Position numbers and translations under genes: made by a program. The notes beneath the pieces are model-generated. The model saw only the letters and a program-made list of their open reading frames with translations, searched no databases and was not told the origin of the DNA. Shown one piece after another: positions 27,602 to 36,179 of a stretch of DNA of 64,000 bases. Origin of the DNA: Pseudomonas sp. DTU12.3 (GTDB lineage: Bacteria; Pseudomonadota; Gammaproteobacteria; Pseudomonadales; Pseudomonadaceae); the NCBI RefSeq assembly GCF_004124275.1, contig NZ_CP027218.1, positions 1,677,501 to 1,741,500 on the forward strand, in the 5' to 3' direction. Each line of letters starts with the position of its first letter. The stretch's first letter is position 1.

Positions 27602-28747
27602 GTGCAGATTCAGGGACATTACGAGCTTCAATTCGAAGCAGTGCGCGAGGCTTTCGCCGCACTGTTCGACGATCCCCAGGAACGCGGCGCAGCCCTGTGC
27701 ATCAAGGTCGGCGCAGAGACCGTCGTCGACCTCTGGTCCGGTACCGCCGACAAGGATGGCGCCGAGGCTTGGCACAGCGACACCATCGCCAACCTGTTCT
27801 CCTGCACCAAGACGTTCACCGCTGTCACTGCGTTGCAACTGGTCGCTGAAGGCAAGTTGCAACTCGATGTTCCGGTCGCGCGCTACTGGCCGGAATTCGC
27901 CGCTGCCGGCAAAGAAGCCGTCACCCTGCGCCAATTGCTCTGCCACCAGGCCGGTTTGCCGGCCCTGCGCGAACTGCTGGCGCCAGAAGCCCTCTACGAC
28001 TGGCAAACCATGGTCGACGCGCTCGCCGCCGAAGCACCGTGGTGGACGCCGGGCACGGGTCACGGTTACGCCGCGATCACTTACGGCTGGCTGGTCGGCG
28101 AATTGCTCCGACGCGCCGACGGTCGTGGCCCGGGCGAATCGATTGTCGCCCGCGTGGCCAAGCCATTGGGCCTGGATTTCCATGTCGGTCTGGCTGACGA
28201 AGAATTTCACCGTGTCGCGCATATTGCTCGTGGCAAAGGCAATGCCGGCGACGCCGCCGCGCAACGCCTGCTGCAAGTGACCATGCGCGAACCGACCGCC
28301 ATGACCACCCGCGCTTTTACCAATCCGCCGTCGGTGCTGACCAGCACCAACAAACCGGAATGGCGACGCATGCAGCAACCGGCGGCCAACGGCCACGGTA
28401 ATGCGCGCAGTCTCGCCGGGTTCTACGCCGGTCTCCTCGACGGCAGCCTGCTCGAAAGCGACATGCTCGAAGAGCTGACCCGCGAACACAGCCTCGGCGA
28501 AGACAAGACGTTGCTGACCCACACCCGCTTTGGCCTCGGCTGCATGCTCGATCAACCGGACGTGCCGAATGCCACGTACGGCCTCGGCCCGCGTGCATTC
28601 GGTCATCCCGGGGCGGGCGGTTCCATCGGTTTTGCTGACCCTGAGCATGATGTCGCGTTTGGTTTTGTGACAAATACCCTTGGGCCTTACGTTTTGATGG
28701 ATCCGCGCGCGCAAAAACTCGCGCGGGTACTTGCCACTTGTCTGTAA
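27602..28747 (+). CDS. Beta-lactamase-fold serine hydrolase (EstB/class C type)
   Basis: A 381-residue protein of the family VIII esterase/DD-peptidase group. The catalytic SxxK is SCTK in NLFSCTKTFTAVT (about 61-64), and the Tyr motif is in YAAITYGWLVGELL. No signal peptide is visible, so it is probably cytoplasmic, which favours an esterase over a penicillin-binding role. I place the start at GTG 27602, 6 bases after GGGGGAG; a TTG at 27596 is in frame but too close to the site. Confidence 0.87.
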   Translation: MQIQGHYELQFEAVREAFAALFDDPQERGAALCIKVGAETVVDLWSGTADKDGAEAWHSDTIANLFSCTKTFTAVTALQLVAEGKLQLDVPVARYWPEFAAAGKEAVTLRQLLCHQAGLPALRELLAPEALYDWQTMVDALAAEAPWWTPGTGHGYAAITYGWLVGELLRRADGRGPGESIVARVAKPLGLDFHVGLADEEFHRVAHIARGKGNAGDAAAQRLLQVTMREPTAMTTRAFTNPPSVLTSTNKPEWRRMQQPAANGHGNARSLAGFYAGLLDGSLLESDMLEELTREHSLGEDKTLLTHTRFGLGCMLDQPDVPNATYGLGPRAFGHPGAGGSIGFADPEHDVAFGFVTNTLGPYVLMDPRAQKLARVLATCL

Positions 28748-28860
28748 AGCGTCATTAGAAGTTCCAGGGTCGGAACCTCGGCGTGATTTTCGATTCAAAA
28801 CGGCTGTTTATCCGGGCGAAAGTGCTCTGATTTTTCATTACTTCATTTTGTGGATTTTCA

Positions 28861-29967
28861 ATGTCATCTAAAAAGACCCTCGCCCTGGCCCTGTGTGTAG
28901 CGATCACCGGTTGTGCACAGACCCCGAAAAACGATGCGGACGGCGGCAGTTGGTGGCCGTTCGGTTCTTCCGACAAAGTGGCGGCCAAAGAGCCGGCACC
29001 GGTTCCAGCTCCACTGAAACCTGCCGCCACTGCTCCGGTGGCGAAAACCGAAAGCAGCAATCCTTGGTACTGGCCTTTCGGTTCCGATGATGCAGCGGCC
29101 AAGGCTGACATGAAGGCTGAAGTCGCACCGGAAGCCAAGAAGCCGGTCGCCGTGGCCAAGGCTGACGCCGACACCGGCAGCAAATGGTGGTGGCCGTTCG
29201 GCGGCAAGGATCAAGCAACCGCCCAAGCCGTGCCGATGCCAGATCCAAAAGTCACCCAGGCTTGGCTCGACGACTACGAGCCGCGCCTGCGTGAAGCGGT
29301 CAAGGACAGCAATCTGCAACTTGAACGCCGTGAAAACGTGCTGGTGGTCACCGCGCCGGTCGAAGGCTCGTTCAACCCGGATCGTCCAGCCATGCTGCTG
29401 CCGGTGACACTCGGCCCGTTCACCCGTGTAGCGAAAATCCTCGAAGCCGACCCGAAAACCGCCGTTCTGGTGCTCGGTCACAGCGACTCGAGTGGCGCCG
29501 CACCGGCCAACATCAAACTGAGCCAGGAACGTGCCCAGGCCATTGCGGCGATCTTCCGCCTCAGCGGTTTGCAGCGTGATCGCCTGATGCTGCGCGGCAT
29601 GGGTTCCGAAGCCCCGCGCGCAGCCAACGACAGCGTAGAAGGCCGCGCCCTGAACCGTCGCGTCGAACTGCTGGTGACCCCGCAAAACACCATGGTGGCG
29701 TTGCTGAGCAAGTACAACATGCCAGCGCCGAAACCAGTGACCATGGTCGCCGCGCAAGACGTCAAGCCAGTCGCCAAACCGGTCACCCCGGCTCCAGCAG
29801 CGAAAAAAGCGGCGGTGCCGGCCACCAAAAAAGCTCCGGCCAAGAAAGCCGCAGCCAAGGCTCCGGCGAAAAAAGCTCCAGCCAAGGCTCCAGCGAAGAA
29901 AACCACGCCAGCCAAAGCGGCCGCGACCGACAAGAAAGTCGCCGCGACCGATACCACCAAAAAGTGA
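28861..29967 (+). CDS. OmpA-family lipoprotein with three W-rich repeats and a histone H1-like tail
   Basis: A 368-residue protein with lipobox ITGC (Cys at 18). Three aromatic repeats follow: SWWPFG at about 30-35, WYWPFG at 69-74 and WWWPFG at 109-114, separated by Pro/Ala/Lys-rich linkers. An OmpA-type domain (about 130-285) has VLVLGHSDSSGAAPANIKLS and ends LNRRVELLVTP. Residues 295-368 are a Lys/Ala/Pro tail (KKAPAKKAAAKAPAKKAPAK) like histone H1 and AlgP. An envelope link between outer membrane and peptidoglycan is likely; the tail's role is unknown. pdxH follows by 24 bases. Confidence 0.88.
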   Translation: MSSKKTLALALCVAITGCAQTPKNDADGGSWWPFGSSDKVAAKEPAPVPAPLKPAATAPVAKTESSNPWYWPFGSDDAAAKADMKAEVAPEAKKPVAVAKADADTGSKWWWPFGGKDQATAQAVPMPDPKVTQAWLDDYEPRLREAVKDSNLQLERRENVLVVTAPVEGSFNPDRPAMLLPVTLGPFTRVAKILEADPKTAVLVLGHSDSSGAAPANIKLSQERAQAIAAIFRLSGLQRDRLMLRGMGSEAPRAANDSVEGRALNRRVELLVTPQNTMVALLSKYNMPAPKPVTMVAAQDVKPVAKPVTPAPAAKKAAVPATKKAPAKKAAAKAPAKKAPAKAPAKKTTPAKAAATDKKVAATDTTKK

Positions 29968-29991
29968 TCCGCTAACGAAAAGGAATGCGCC

Positions 29992-30639
29992 ATGACCCAG
30001 GCTCTGGCAGATATGCGTCGTGATTACACCCGCGATGGCCTGACCGAGGCGCAAGCCCCGGCCGAGCCGTTTGCGCTGTTTCACCAGTGGTTTGCCGACG
30101 CGGTGAAAACCGAACAGGCGCCGGTTGAAGCCAACGCCATGACCCTGGCCACGGTCGATGCCGACGGGCGTCCGCATTGCCGCATTCTGCTGCTCAAGGG
30201 CCTGGACGAGCAGGGCTTCACGTTCTTCACCAACTATGACAGCGCCAAGGGCCAGCAACTGGCGGCCAATCCGTTTGCCGCCATGACCTTTTTCTGGCCA
30301 ACCCTGGAGCGCCAGGTGCGCATCGAAGGGCGCGTGGTGAAGGTCACGCCGCAAGAGTCCGATGCGTATTATCAGGTGCGGCCGCTGGGCAGCCGTCTCG
30401 GTGCCTGGGCATCGCCGCAGAGTCGGGTGATCGACGGGCGCGGTGAACTGGAAGATCTGCTCAAGGCAACCGAGCGGCGCTTTTCCGACACCCAGCCCGA
30501 CTGCCCGGAACACTGGGGCGGTTACCGCTTGCTGCCGGAGCGCATCGAGTTCTGGCAGGGCCGTCCAAGCCGTCTGCACGATCGCCTCAACTACCGTGTG
30601 CAGGGCGCTGACTGGATTCTTGAACGTCTGGCACCCTGA
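29992..30639 (+). CDS. pdxH: Pyridoxamine 5'-phosphate oxidase
   Basis: A 215-residue FMN enzyme that oxidises pyridoxamine or pyridoxine 5'-phosphate to pyridoxal 5'-phosphate, the last step of vitamin B6 synthesis and salvage. Conserved segments are [55 protein letters not shown] and [16 protein letters not shown], with RLHDRLNYR near the C-terminus. Length is standard. The ATG follows AAAAGGAATG at a good distance. It is likely co-transcribed with the OmpA lipoprotein gene before it. Confidence 0.97.
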   Translation: MTQALADMRRDYTRDGLTEAQAPAEPFALFHQWFADAVKTEQAPVEANAMTLATVDADGRPHCRILLLKGLDEQGFTFFTNYDSAKGQQLAANPFAAMTFFWPTLERQVRIEGRVVKVTPQESDAYYQVRPLGSRLGAWASPQSRVIDGRGELEDLLKATERRFSDTQPDCPEHWGGYRLLPERIEFWQGRPSRLHDRLNYRVQGADWILERLAP

Positions 30640-30644
30640 ACAGT

Positions 30645-30881
30645 CTACCGAGCGGGATAGCCTGCTGACGCGGCCTCAAGCCACTTCGGCAGATCCCGGC
30701 GCTTGATCTTCTGCGCCTGAGCGTGCGCCAACTGGTCAAGCATGAAGGCACGTTTGCCCTCATCCTTGCCGGCCAGTGACAGCGCCAGGTCGCGATCCAT
30801 CCAGCGTTTGATCCGTCTGTACAACCACCAATGGAAGTACAAACCGGCGGCAGTGGTGACGACGATGATGAAGTAATCCAT
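30645..30881 (-). CDS. Small single-helix membrane protein
   Basis: A 78-residue protein with one hydrophobic segment at about 2-20 (MDYFIIVVTTAAGLYFHWWL), then a charged cytoplasmic-type tail (YRRIKRWMDRDLALSLAGKD) ending ASAGYPAR. It lies tail to tail with pdxH, 5 bases apart. A similar protein sits next to pdxH in other pseudomonads as I recall. Function is unknown. Confidence 0.75.
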   Translation of the reverse strand: MDYFIIVVTTAAGLYFHWWLYRRIKRWMDRDLALSLAGKDEGKRAFMLDQLAHAQAQKIKRRDLPKWLEAASAGYPAR

Positions 30882-31061
30882 GAAAATCCTTGGCCTCGGT
30901 GGCGCAGGTTTGCCAATTTGGCGCTACTGTAGGGGCTATGTGAGCGAAAGCGTGCAGGCGTCTGTACCGTGCCTGAATGAAAGCGAATTTGTCCGGGCTG
31001 CGTCGTGACAGGCGTCAAGCCACGGAGTTTAATGAATATATGTTCTTTTGGAGTTGATGCT

Positions 31062-31526
31062 ATGCGTAAGTCTGTTCTGCTGGTTGCTTCCTTTTCCACG
31101 ATGGCGATGTTGCTTACCGGCTGCCAATCGAGCCTGACCGGTGACTCCTACTCCCGTGACGAAGCACGTCGCGTGCAGACGATTCGCATGGGCACCATCG
31201 AATCGCTGCGCCCGGTCAAAATCGAAGGCACCAAGACCCCGATCGGCGGCATCGCCGGTGCGGCAGTTGGCGGCGTCGGCGGCAGCGCGATCGGCGGTGG
31301 CAAGGGCAGCATCGTTGCTGCGGTCATCGGTGCGGTGGCGGGTGGCTTGATTGGTTCGGCGACTGAAGAAGGCTTGACCCGTACGCAAGGTGTGGAAATC
31401 ACCGTACGTGAAGACGACGGCAGCATGCGCGCCTATGTGCAGCAGGTTCAGGAGAATGAAGTGTTCCGCGTTGGCGAGCGCGTGCGCATCTCCACCGTTG
31501 GCGGGACCAGCCGCGTTTCGCACTAA
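31062..31526 (+). CDS. Glycine-zipper lipoprotein (SlyB-like)
   Basis: A 154-residue protein with lipobox LTGC (Cys at about 21). The glycine-zipper 2TM domain spans about 66-110 (IGGIAGAAVGGVGGSAIGGG; VAAVIGAVAGGLIGSATEEG). A small beta domain follows (GVEITVREDDGSMRAYVQQV). The family includes SlyB and Pcp outer-membrane lipoproteins that stabilise the envelope. The start at 31062 follows TTGGAG at 9 bases. A clear terminator follows at 31546. Confidence 0.92.
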   Translation: MRKSVLLVASFSTMAMLLTGCQSSLTGDSYSRDEARRVQTIRMGTIESLRPVKIEGTKTPIGGIAGAAVGGVGGSAIGGGKGSIVAAVIGAVAGGLIGSATEEGLTRTQGVEITVREDDGSMRAYVQQVQENEVFRVGERVRISTVGGTSRVSH

Positions 31527-31545
31527 GCGAGATGTAGGGTAAAGA

Positions 31546-31581
31546 AAAACCCCGATCAGGTGACTGGTCGGGTTTTTTTTT
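31546..31581 (+). terminator. Rho-independent terminator, likely bidirectional
   Basis: ACCCCGATCAG and CTGGTCGGGT pair around a GTGA loop, followed by nine T. On the minus strand the same hairpin is followed by GGTTTTTC, so it can also end the toxin-immunity operon, whose last stop is at 31589. Confidence 0.9.
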
Positions 31582-31588
31582 AGGATAT

Positions 31589-31846
31589 TTACTCGCTTCC
31601 ATAACAACCCATTTGAAAATTGTATTTAGAGTCGTAGAAAGATCGACCGATTAAAGCTTCCAATTGCTTTATCTGCTCTTGGTCGAGGTCATAGCCAAAG
31701 ATTTCGTCTTCGGGATTGACCCAATGCATGATTACTCTGAGCCGCTCAATGTTTCCATCTGGAACGGGGATCTCGAAAACTAACCGAGCTGTGCGTTTAT
31801 TAAATGCCTCGACGGTGTGATTCAGCTTGAAGTTGCCATAAGTCAT
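31589..31846 (-). CDS. Predicted immunity protein, second copy
   Basis: An 85-residue acidic protein (MTYGNFKLNHTVEAFNKRTA...). It shares with its upstream neighbour the core pattern HxVEAF-K-T, then MHWVNPEDEIFGYDLDQEQI versus MNWQQPEDEFDGSDLDEEQI, so the two are paralogues. The ATG at 31846 overlaps the neighbour's stop by 4 bases (ATGA); a start at 31855 is less likely. It is the last gene after the E3-type toxin. The DNA is AT-richer than the flanks. It may protect against the resident toxin or a variant one. Confidence 0.72.
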   Translation of the reverse strand: MTYGNFKLNHTVEAFNKRTARLVFEIPVPDGNIERLRVIMHWVNPEDEIFGYDLDQEQIKQLEALIGRSFYDSKYNFQMGCYGSE

Positions 31847-32073
31847 TCGATGCATACCAACTGAACTATATGAGTTGCGTCCAAGAGCTTTTCTCCAGTC
31901 CAGTCCTCCAAAATTTTGATCTGCTCTTCGTCTAAATCAGAGCCATCGAACTCATCTTCAGGTTGTTGCCAATTCATCAGCGCCTTCAATGCTTCCTCGT
32001 GATGCGCCGCGATCTCTACGGTCAGGAGCAAATTCTCAGTCTTTCGATCGAATACCTCTATTACATGCTTCAT
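31843..32073 (-). CDS. Predicted immunity protein for the E3-type toxin
   Basis: A 76-residue, strongly acidic protein (MKHVIEVFDRKTENLLLTVE; PEDEFDGSDLDEEQIKILED). Its start overlaps the toxin stop by 4 bases (ATGA), and it has the small size and negative charge of nuclease immunity proteins, which mask a basic active site. It is not obviously the ImE3 fold by sequence; it looks like a pseudomonad DUF7683-type family. The paralogue at 31589-31846 follows, also coupled by ATGA. Confidence 0.78.
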   Translation of the reverse strand: MKHVIEVFDRKTENLLLTVEIAAHHEEALKALMNWQQPEDEFDGSDLDEEQIKILEDWTGEKLLDATHIVQLVCIE

Positions 32074-33257
32074 TTTTCTACTCTCCTTGTGGAATCGGCA
32101 GGCTTTGTTTGTTTCCCTGTTTTCGGGTCGTATTCTCCAAGATGTTTTCCTTGCTTGGTGTACATCTCAACCTTGCCATGCTGAGAGTCCCATTCGTAAA
32201 TTTTCCCCGATGCATCTTTCCAACGTCTTCGCTTTTTTCCTCCACCGCGAACGGAGGTTTTCAGTGGTGCAGGTTTCACGTCTGGAAAGGCCGGCAGCGA
32301 AATAGGGGCGGGGTGGTATTTGAAATCTTTAGGAACGTTTAAGACTATATATACCGGCTGAACCAACGAGCCAGGTGGAAACACCAAAATGAAATCCCGG
32401 TACTCCGGCGGATAAACCGGGTTGACCAGAATCCCGTCCGCCGCTTTCGTCGGTGGATACACCCAGATATGCGGCGCTTGCGGTGCAACCTCCAGCGCGG
32501 GGATGCCGAGGATGTCTGAGCCATCCACAGCAGGCGTCCAGATCAGTTCGACGCCTTCGCCCAAGTCAGCAATGAATTGACTGCCGCGCTCGCTGAATTG
32601 CACGACCTCAACCATTTCCCAGTCGCGATTCTTGCCGGTGTAAAAGCCGTAGCCCCTCAGACTGCCGTCGGCCTGCTGTTCGACCCTCAACCGAACACGC
32701 GTTCGCGCCTGTTCAAGTCCACGCAGTTGATCGTCGGTATAGAGCGCGCTGTCACCAAGACTCGAGGGCATGAACAGCGCAACCAAACCAACCAAAGGTG
32801 CAACAGCCGCGCTTGATACAGCAGCGGGCAGTGCTTCAAACATCGACCCCGCCAGAGCCAGACTGCCAAATCCAGCCGGAATAGCGGTTGCACCGATTTT
32901 CTTGAGAGGAACTGCGCCGGTTTCATCGGCCTCACGAGCGCCCAGCAAAATCAGCTCGCCGTAATCCTTCAGGCTGTCAGTCGGCACCATCCCCGAAGGA
33001 CTGGAGTAATCGATAATCGCATCCGGCAATTTGCAGGACTTGGCGAATACGCAGCCAGCGCGAACGGGATCGGTTTTTTTGACCGCCACCTCACGGCTGC
33101 GCTCGAAAGCATCCTGTCGGGCCAGCATGGCGTCGTAAGCATTTTGTCTGGCGTCGCGCTCGGCCAGTTCAGTGGCCGTCATGTAGCGGTAAGTGACGTG
33201 ATGCCCGTCGCCTTGCGGTGGGTTGGGAACCCGGGGAATGTCCTTGTTGCCAGCCAC
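32070..33257 (-). CDS. S-type pyocin-like toxin with colicin E3-type rRNase domain
   Basis: A 395-residue protein. Residues about 1-110 are hydrophilic with RAGCVFAKSCKLPDAIIDYS. Residues about 115-175 are hydrophobic Ala/Gly-rich. The S-type pyocin middle domain spans about 180-310 (RVRLRVEQQADGSLRGYGFY; ELIWTPAVDGSDI; HIWVYPPT). The C-terminal 55 residues are the cytotoxic domain KKRRRWKDASGKIYEWDSQH followed by GKVEMY. D357, H360 and E364 match in spacing the catalytic D510, H513, E517 of colicin E3, which cuts 16S rRNA. It lacks an obvious TonB box or receptor domain. It is the first gene of a coupled three-gene operon. Confidence 0.9.
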   Translation of the reverse strand: MAGNKDIPRVPNPPQGDGHHVTYRYMTATELAERDARQNAYDAMLARQDAFERSREVAVKKTDPVRAGCVFAKSCKLPDAIIDYSSPSGMVPTDSLKDYGELILLGAREADETGAVPLKKIGATAIPAGFGSLALAGSMFEALPAAVSSAAVAPLVGLVALFMPSSLGDSALYTDDQLRGLEQARTRVRLRVEQQADGSLRGYGFYTGKNRDWEMVEVVQFSERGSQFIADLGEGVELIWTPAVDGSDILGIPALEVAPQAPHIWVYPPTKAADGILVNPVYPPEYRDFILVFPPGSLVQPVYIVLNVPKDFKYHPAPISLPAFPDVKPAPLKTSVRGGGKKRRRWKDASGKIYEWDSQHGKVEMYTKQGKHLGEYDPKTGKQTKPADSTRRVEK

Positions 33258-33393
33258 TGATCGTCCTTTCGTTCATCCATCGACAGCCCTTCGCAAAGGG
33301 CTGCGCAACGTTAACGAAGCAGGAAAATGGTGGCTGTAGGACGCGTCTCTAAAGACGTGGGGATTAGTCGCTGTGTATCAGTATGGCGGCACT

Positions 33394-33501
33394 TGTGGCG
33401 AGGGGATTTATCCCCGTTGGACTGCGCAGCAGTCCCCAGTTCTTAATTTAAAAGCGGGGGCCGCTTCGCAGCCCAACGGGGATAAATCCCCTCGCCACAG
33501 G
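33394..33501. repeat. REP-type inverted repeat (GTGGCGAGGGGATTTATCCCC class)
   Basis: TGTGGCGAGGGGATTTATCC and its complement at the right end bracket an inner GCGCAGCAGTCC / GGCCGCTTCGCAGCC stretch. It lies 4 bases beyond the nhaA stop and fills the gap to the toxin gene start. Confidence 0.9.
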
Positions 33502-33505
33502 TGTT

Positions 33506-34696
33506 CTACGCAGGATTCAGTACTGTGTTTCGGCGACTCGCCGCCGCCGTCACCGCATAACCAATCAGCGCCGCCAGAATCGACCCGGTCAAAATCCCCA
33601 TCCGGTCCATCCCGGCGTAATCGCTCACACCCGGTTCAAACGCCAACGAGCCGACGAACAGGCTCATGGTGAAGCCGATGCCGCACAGGATCGCCACGCC
33701 CAGCACTTGGCCCCAGTTGGCGCCTTGGGGCAGGGTGGCGATGCCGATCTTCACGGCCAGCCAGGTCAGGCCGAACACGCCGACGGTCTTGCCCAGCAGC
33801 AGCCCAACCGCAATGCCCATTGGCACGTGGTGAGTGAAGCTTTCGACGGTGACGCCGCTCAGCGACAGGCCGGCGTTGGCGAAGGCGAACAGCGGCAGAA
33901 TGCCGTAAGCCACCCACGGGTGCAGCGCATGTTCGAGGGTCAGCAGTGGCGACGGCTCGGCGTTTTTCGTGCGCAGCGGGATGCAGAAGGCCAACGTGAC
34001 ACCCGCCAGCGTTGCATGGACACCGCTCTTGAGTACACAAACCCAAAGGATCAGGCCGATGATCATGTACGGCCCGAGTTTGACCACCCCGAGCCGGTTC
34101 ATCGCCACCAGCGCCGCGATACATGCTGCCGCCAGACCCAGCGACAAGGTCGAGAGTTCGCCGGAGTAGAAGATCGCGATGATCACGATGGCGCCGAGGT
34201 CATCGATGATCGCCAGGGTCATCAGGAACAGTTTCAGCGATACCGGAACGCGCTTGCCGAGCAAGGCCAGCACGCCGAGGGCGAAGGCGATGTCGGTGGC
34301 GGTCGGGATCGCCCAGCCGCCCAATGCCGCCGGGTTGTCACGGTTGAGAAACCAGTAGATCAGCGCCGGCACCAGCATGCCGCCAATCGCTGCGGCACCG
34401 GGCAGGACGATTTGCGAGGGTTTGGACAACTGACCATCAAGGACTTCGCGCTTCACTTCCAGGCCGATGAGGAGGAAGAACATCGCCATCAGGCCGTCGT
34501 TGATCCACAGCAGCAAGGGTTTACCGATTTTCAACGCACCGATCTGCGCCACCACGGGGGTGTCGAGCAGGCCGGTGTACAGCCACGACAGTGGCGAGTT
34601 GTTGATAATCAGAGCCAGGATGGCCGCGGCGATCAATAACAGACCGCTGGCAGCTTCCAACTGAAAGAAACGCGTGAAAGTGCTACGCAGAGGCAA
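33506..34696 (-). CDS. nhaA: Na+/H+ antiporter NhaA
   Basis: A 396-residue inner-membrane antiporter with about 12 helices. It exchanges protons for sodium and regulates pH and salt balance. The ion site residues lie in [20 protein letters not shown] and [19 protein letters not shown] (paired Asp). PTATD and [14 protein letters not shown] are family hallmarks. I choose a TTG start at 34696 ([11 protein letters not shown]), 5 bases after GGAGAG; a TTG at 34720 would add eight residues. Its upstream region is AT-rich and shared with the divergent PLP gene. Confidence 0.95.
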   Translation of the reverse strand: MPLRSTFTRFFQLEAASGLLLIAAAILALIINNSPLSWLYTGLLDTPVVAQIGALKIGKPLLLWINDGLMAMFFLLIGLEVKREVLDGQLSKPSQIVLPGAAAIGGMLVPALIYWFLNRDNPAALGGWAIPTATDIAFALGVLALLGKRVPVSLKLFLMTLAIIDDLGAIVIIAIFYSGELSTLSLGLAAACIAALVAMNRLGVVKLGPYMIIGLILWVCVLKSGVHATLAGVTLAFCIPLRTKNAEPSPLLTLEHALHPWVAYGILPLFAFANAGLSLSGVTVESFTHHVPMGIAVGLLLGKTVGVFGLTWLAVKIGIATLPQGANWGQVLGVAILCGIGFTMSLFVGSLAFEPGVSDYAGMDRMGILTGSILAALIGYAVTAAASRRNTVLNPA

Positions 34697-34946
34697 GGTC
34701 GCTCTCCATCGAATCGTCAAAAAGGTGGGACACCCTAACCCGTACTGTTAGTTGTTAAAACAAAAGTTATATTCTTTTTTGTTATATGTCGTTACAAGGT
34801 GTCTGGCCCAAGCCACGGTGAGCCTAGCAGTTGCCTGACATATTGAGACTCAGCTGTACCTGTGCGCGATGTAGGTTTTTTCCTAAGCTGATGAATGAGC
34901 CTTCATAGAGGCCGATCTCCTGCCCGATTCAACGAGAACCATCACC

Positions 34947-36041
34947 ATGAGCGACAACCGACAGTGGGCCCGCGAAGCCATCCGCATTATCGAGGCGGAC
35001 TTCCAGCGCAGCGCCGACACCCACTTGATTCCTTTGCCGCTGCCGGGTTTTGCAGGCGTCGAGTTGTATTTCAAGGATGAGTCGAGCCACCCGACCGGCA
35101 GCCTCAAGCACCGGCTGGCGCGCTCGCTGTTTCTCTATGCATTGTGTAACGGCTGGTTGAAACCGGGTGCGCCGGTGATCGAGGCGTCCAGCGGTTCGAC
35201 GGCGATTTCCGAAGCGTATTTCGCGCGGATGCTCGGCCTGCCGTTCATTGCGGTGATGCCGGCAACCACTTCCAAAGAGAAGATCGCGCAGATTGCCTTC
35301 TATGGCGGCCAGAGTCATCTGGTGAACGATCCGACGCAGATCTACGCCGAATCCGAGCGTCTGGCCCGCGAACATGGCGGCCATTTCATCGACCAGTTTA
35401 CTTACGCCGAACGAGCCACCGACTGGCGCGCGAACAACAACATCGCCGAGTCGATCTTCCAGCAGATGCGTTACGAAAAGCATCCCGAGCCAAGCTGGCT
35501 GATTTCCAGCCCCGGCACCGGTGGCACCACCGCGACCCTCGGCCGTTACGTGCGCTATCGCCAGCATTGCACCCGCGTGTTGTGCGCCGATGCCGAGCGT
35601 TCGGTGTTTTTCGACTACTACCAGACTGGCGACGCCAGTCTGCGCCTGGATTGCGGTTCGCGCATTGAAGGCATTGGCCGGCCGCGCGTCGAAGCGTCGT
35701 TCCTGCCCAAAGTGATCGATGCGATGGTCAAAGTGCCGGATGCCTTGTCGCTGGCGGCCATGCATTATCTGGCGCAGCGCCTGGGTCGGCATGTTGGCGG
35801 GTCGAGCGGGACCAATCTGATTGGTGCACTGATGGCGGCGCAGCAGATGAAAGCGGCGGGGGAGTCGGGGTCGATCGTGGCGATTCTGTGCGATGGCGGC
35901 GAACGCTATGCCGACACCTATTACGATCAGGCTTGGCTGAAGGCTCAGGGGTACGAGTTGGCTGGGTTGATCGAGGCAGTGGCGGCGAGTGCCGAGCGTG
36001 GTGAAGCGCTGCCGACTTCAGTGCTACGCGCCAATATCTGA
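34947..36041 (+). CDS. PLP-dependent cysteine synthase/desulfhydrase-like enzyme
   Basis: A 364-residue fold-type II PLP enzyme. The Schiff-base Lys is in [14 protein letters not shown] (about 52). The phosphate/substrate loop is [17 protein letters not shown], and the PLP phosphate site is [18 protein letters not shown]. The C-terminal [12 protein letters not shown] is typical. It is longer than CysK (about 310) and resembles the Cds1-type cysteine desulfhydrases or cystathionine-synthase relatives. It may release sulfide from cysteine; exact activity is not clear. It is divergent from nhaA and stands alone. Confidence 0.85.
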   Translation: MSDNRQWAREAIRIIEADFQRSADTHLIPLPLPGFAGVELYFKDESSHPTGSLKHRLARSLFLYALCNGWLKPGAPVIEASSGSTAISEAYFARMLGLPFIAVMPATTSKEKIAQIAFYGGQSHLVNDPTQIYAESERLAREHGGHFIDQFTYAERATDWRANNNIAESIFQQMRYEKHPEPSWLISSPGTGGTTATLGRYVRYRQHCTRVLCADAERSVFFDYYQTGDASLRLDCGSRIEGIGRPRVEASFLPKVIDAMVKVPDALSLAAMHYLAQRLGRHVGGSSGTNLIGALMAAQQMKAAGESGSIVAILCDGGERYADTYYDQAWLKAQGYELAGLIEAVAASAERGEALPTSVLRANI

Positions 36042-36060
36042 AGCTGAATACAAAAACCAA

Positions 36061-36150
36061 TGTGGGAGCGAGCCTGCTCGCGAAGGGGGCATCTCATTCA
36101 ACATCAATGTTGTCTGAAATACCGCTTTCGCGAGCAGGCTCGCTCCCACA
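36061..36150. repeat. REP inverted pair (GCTCGCTCCCACA class)
   Basis: TGTGGGAGCGAGCCTGCTCG and CGAGCAGGCTCGCTCCCACA are perfect complements about 50 bases apart. It lies between the convergent PLP and FAD genes. Confidence 0.93.
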
Positions 36151-36179
36151 GGGTTTTGTATTGGGTCAGCTAATGCTGA

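Noticed and set aside
28864..30579. 571-codon minus-strand frame opposite the OmpA lipoprotein and pdxH
   Set aside because: Shadow frame with no domain; it spans two convincing genes and their intergenic space.
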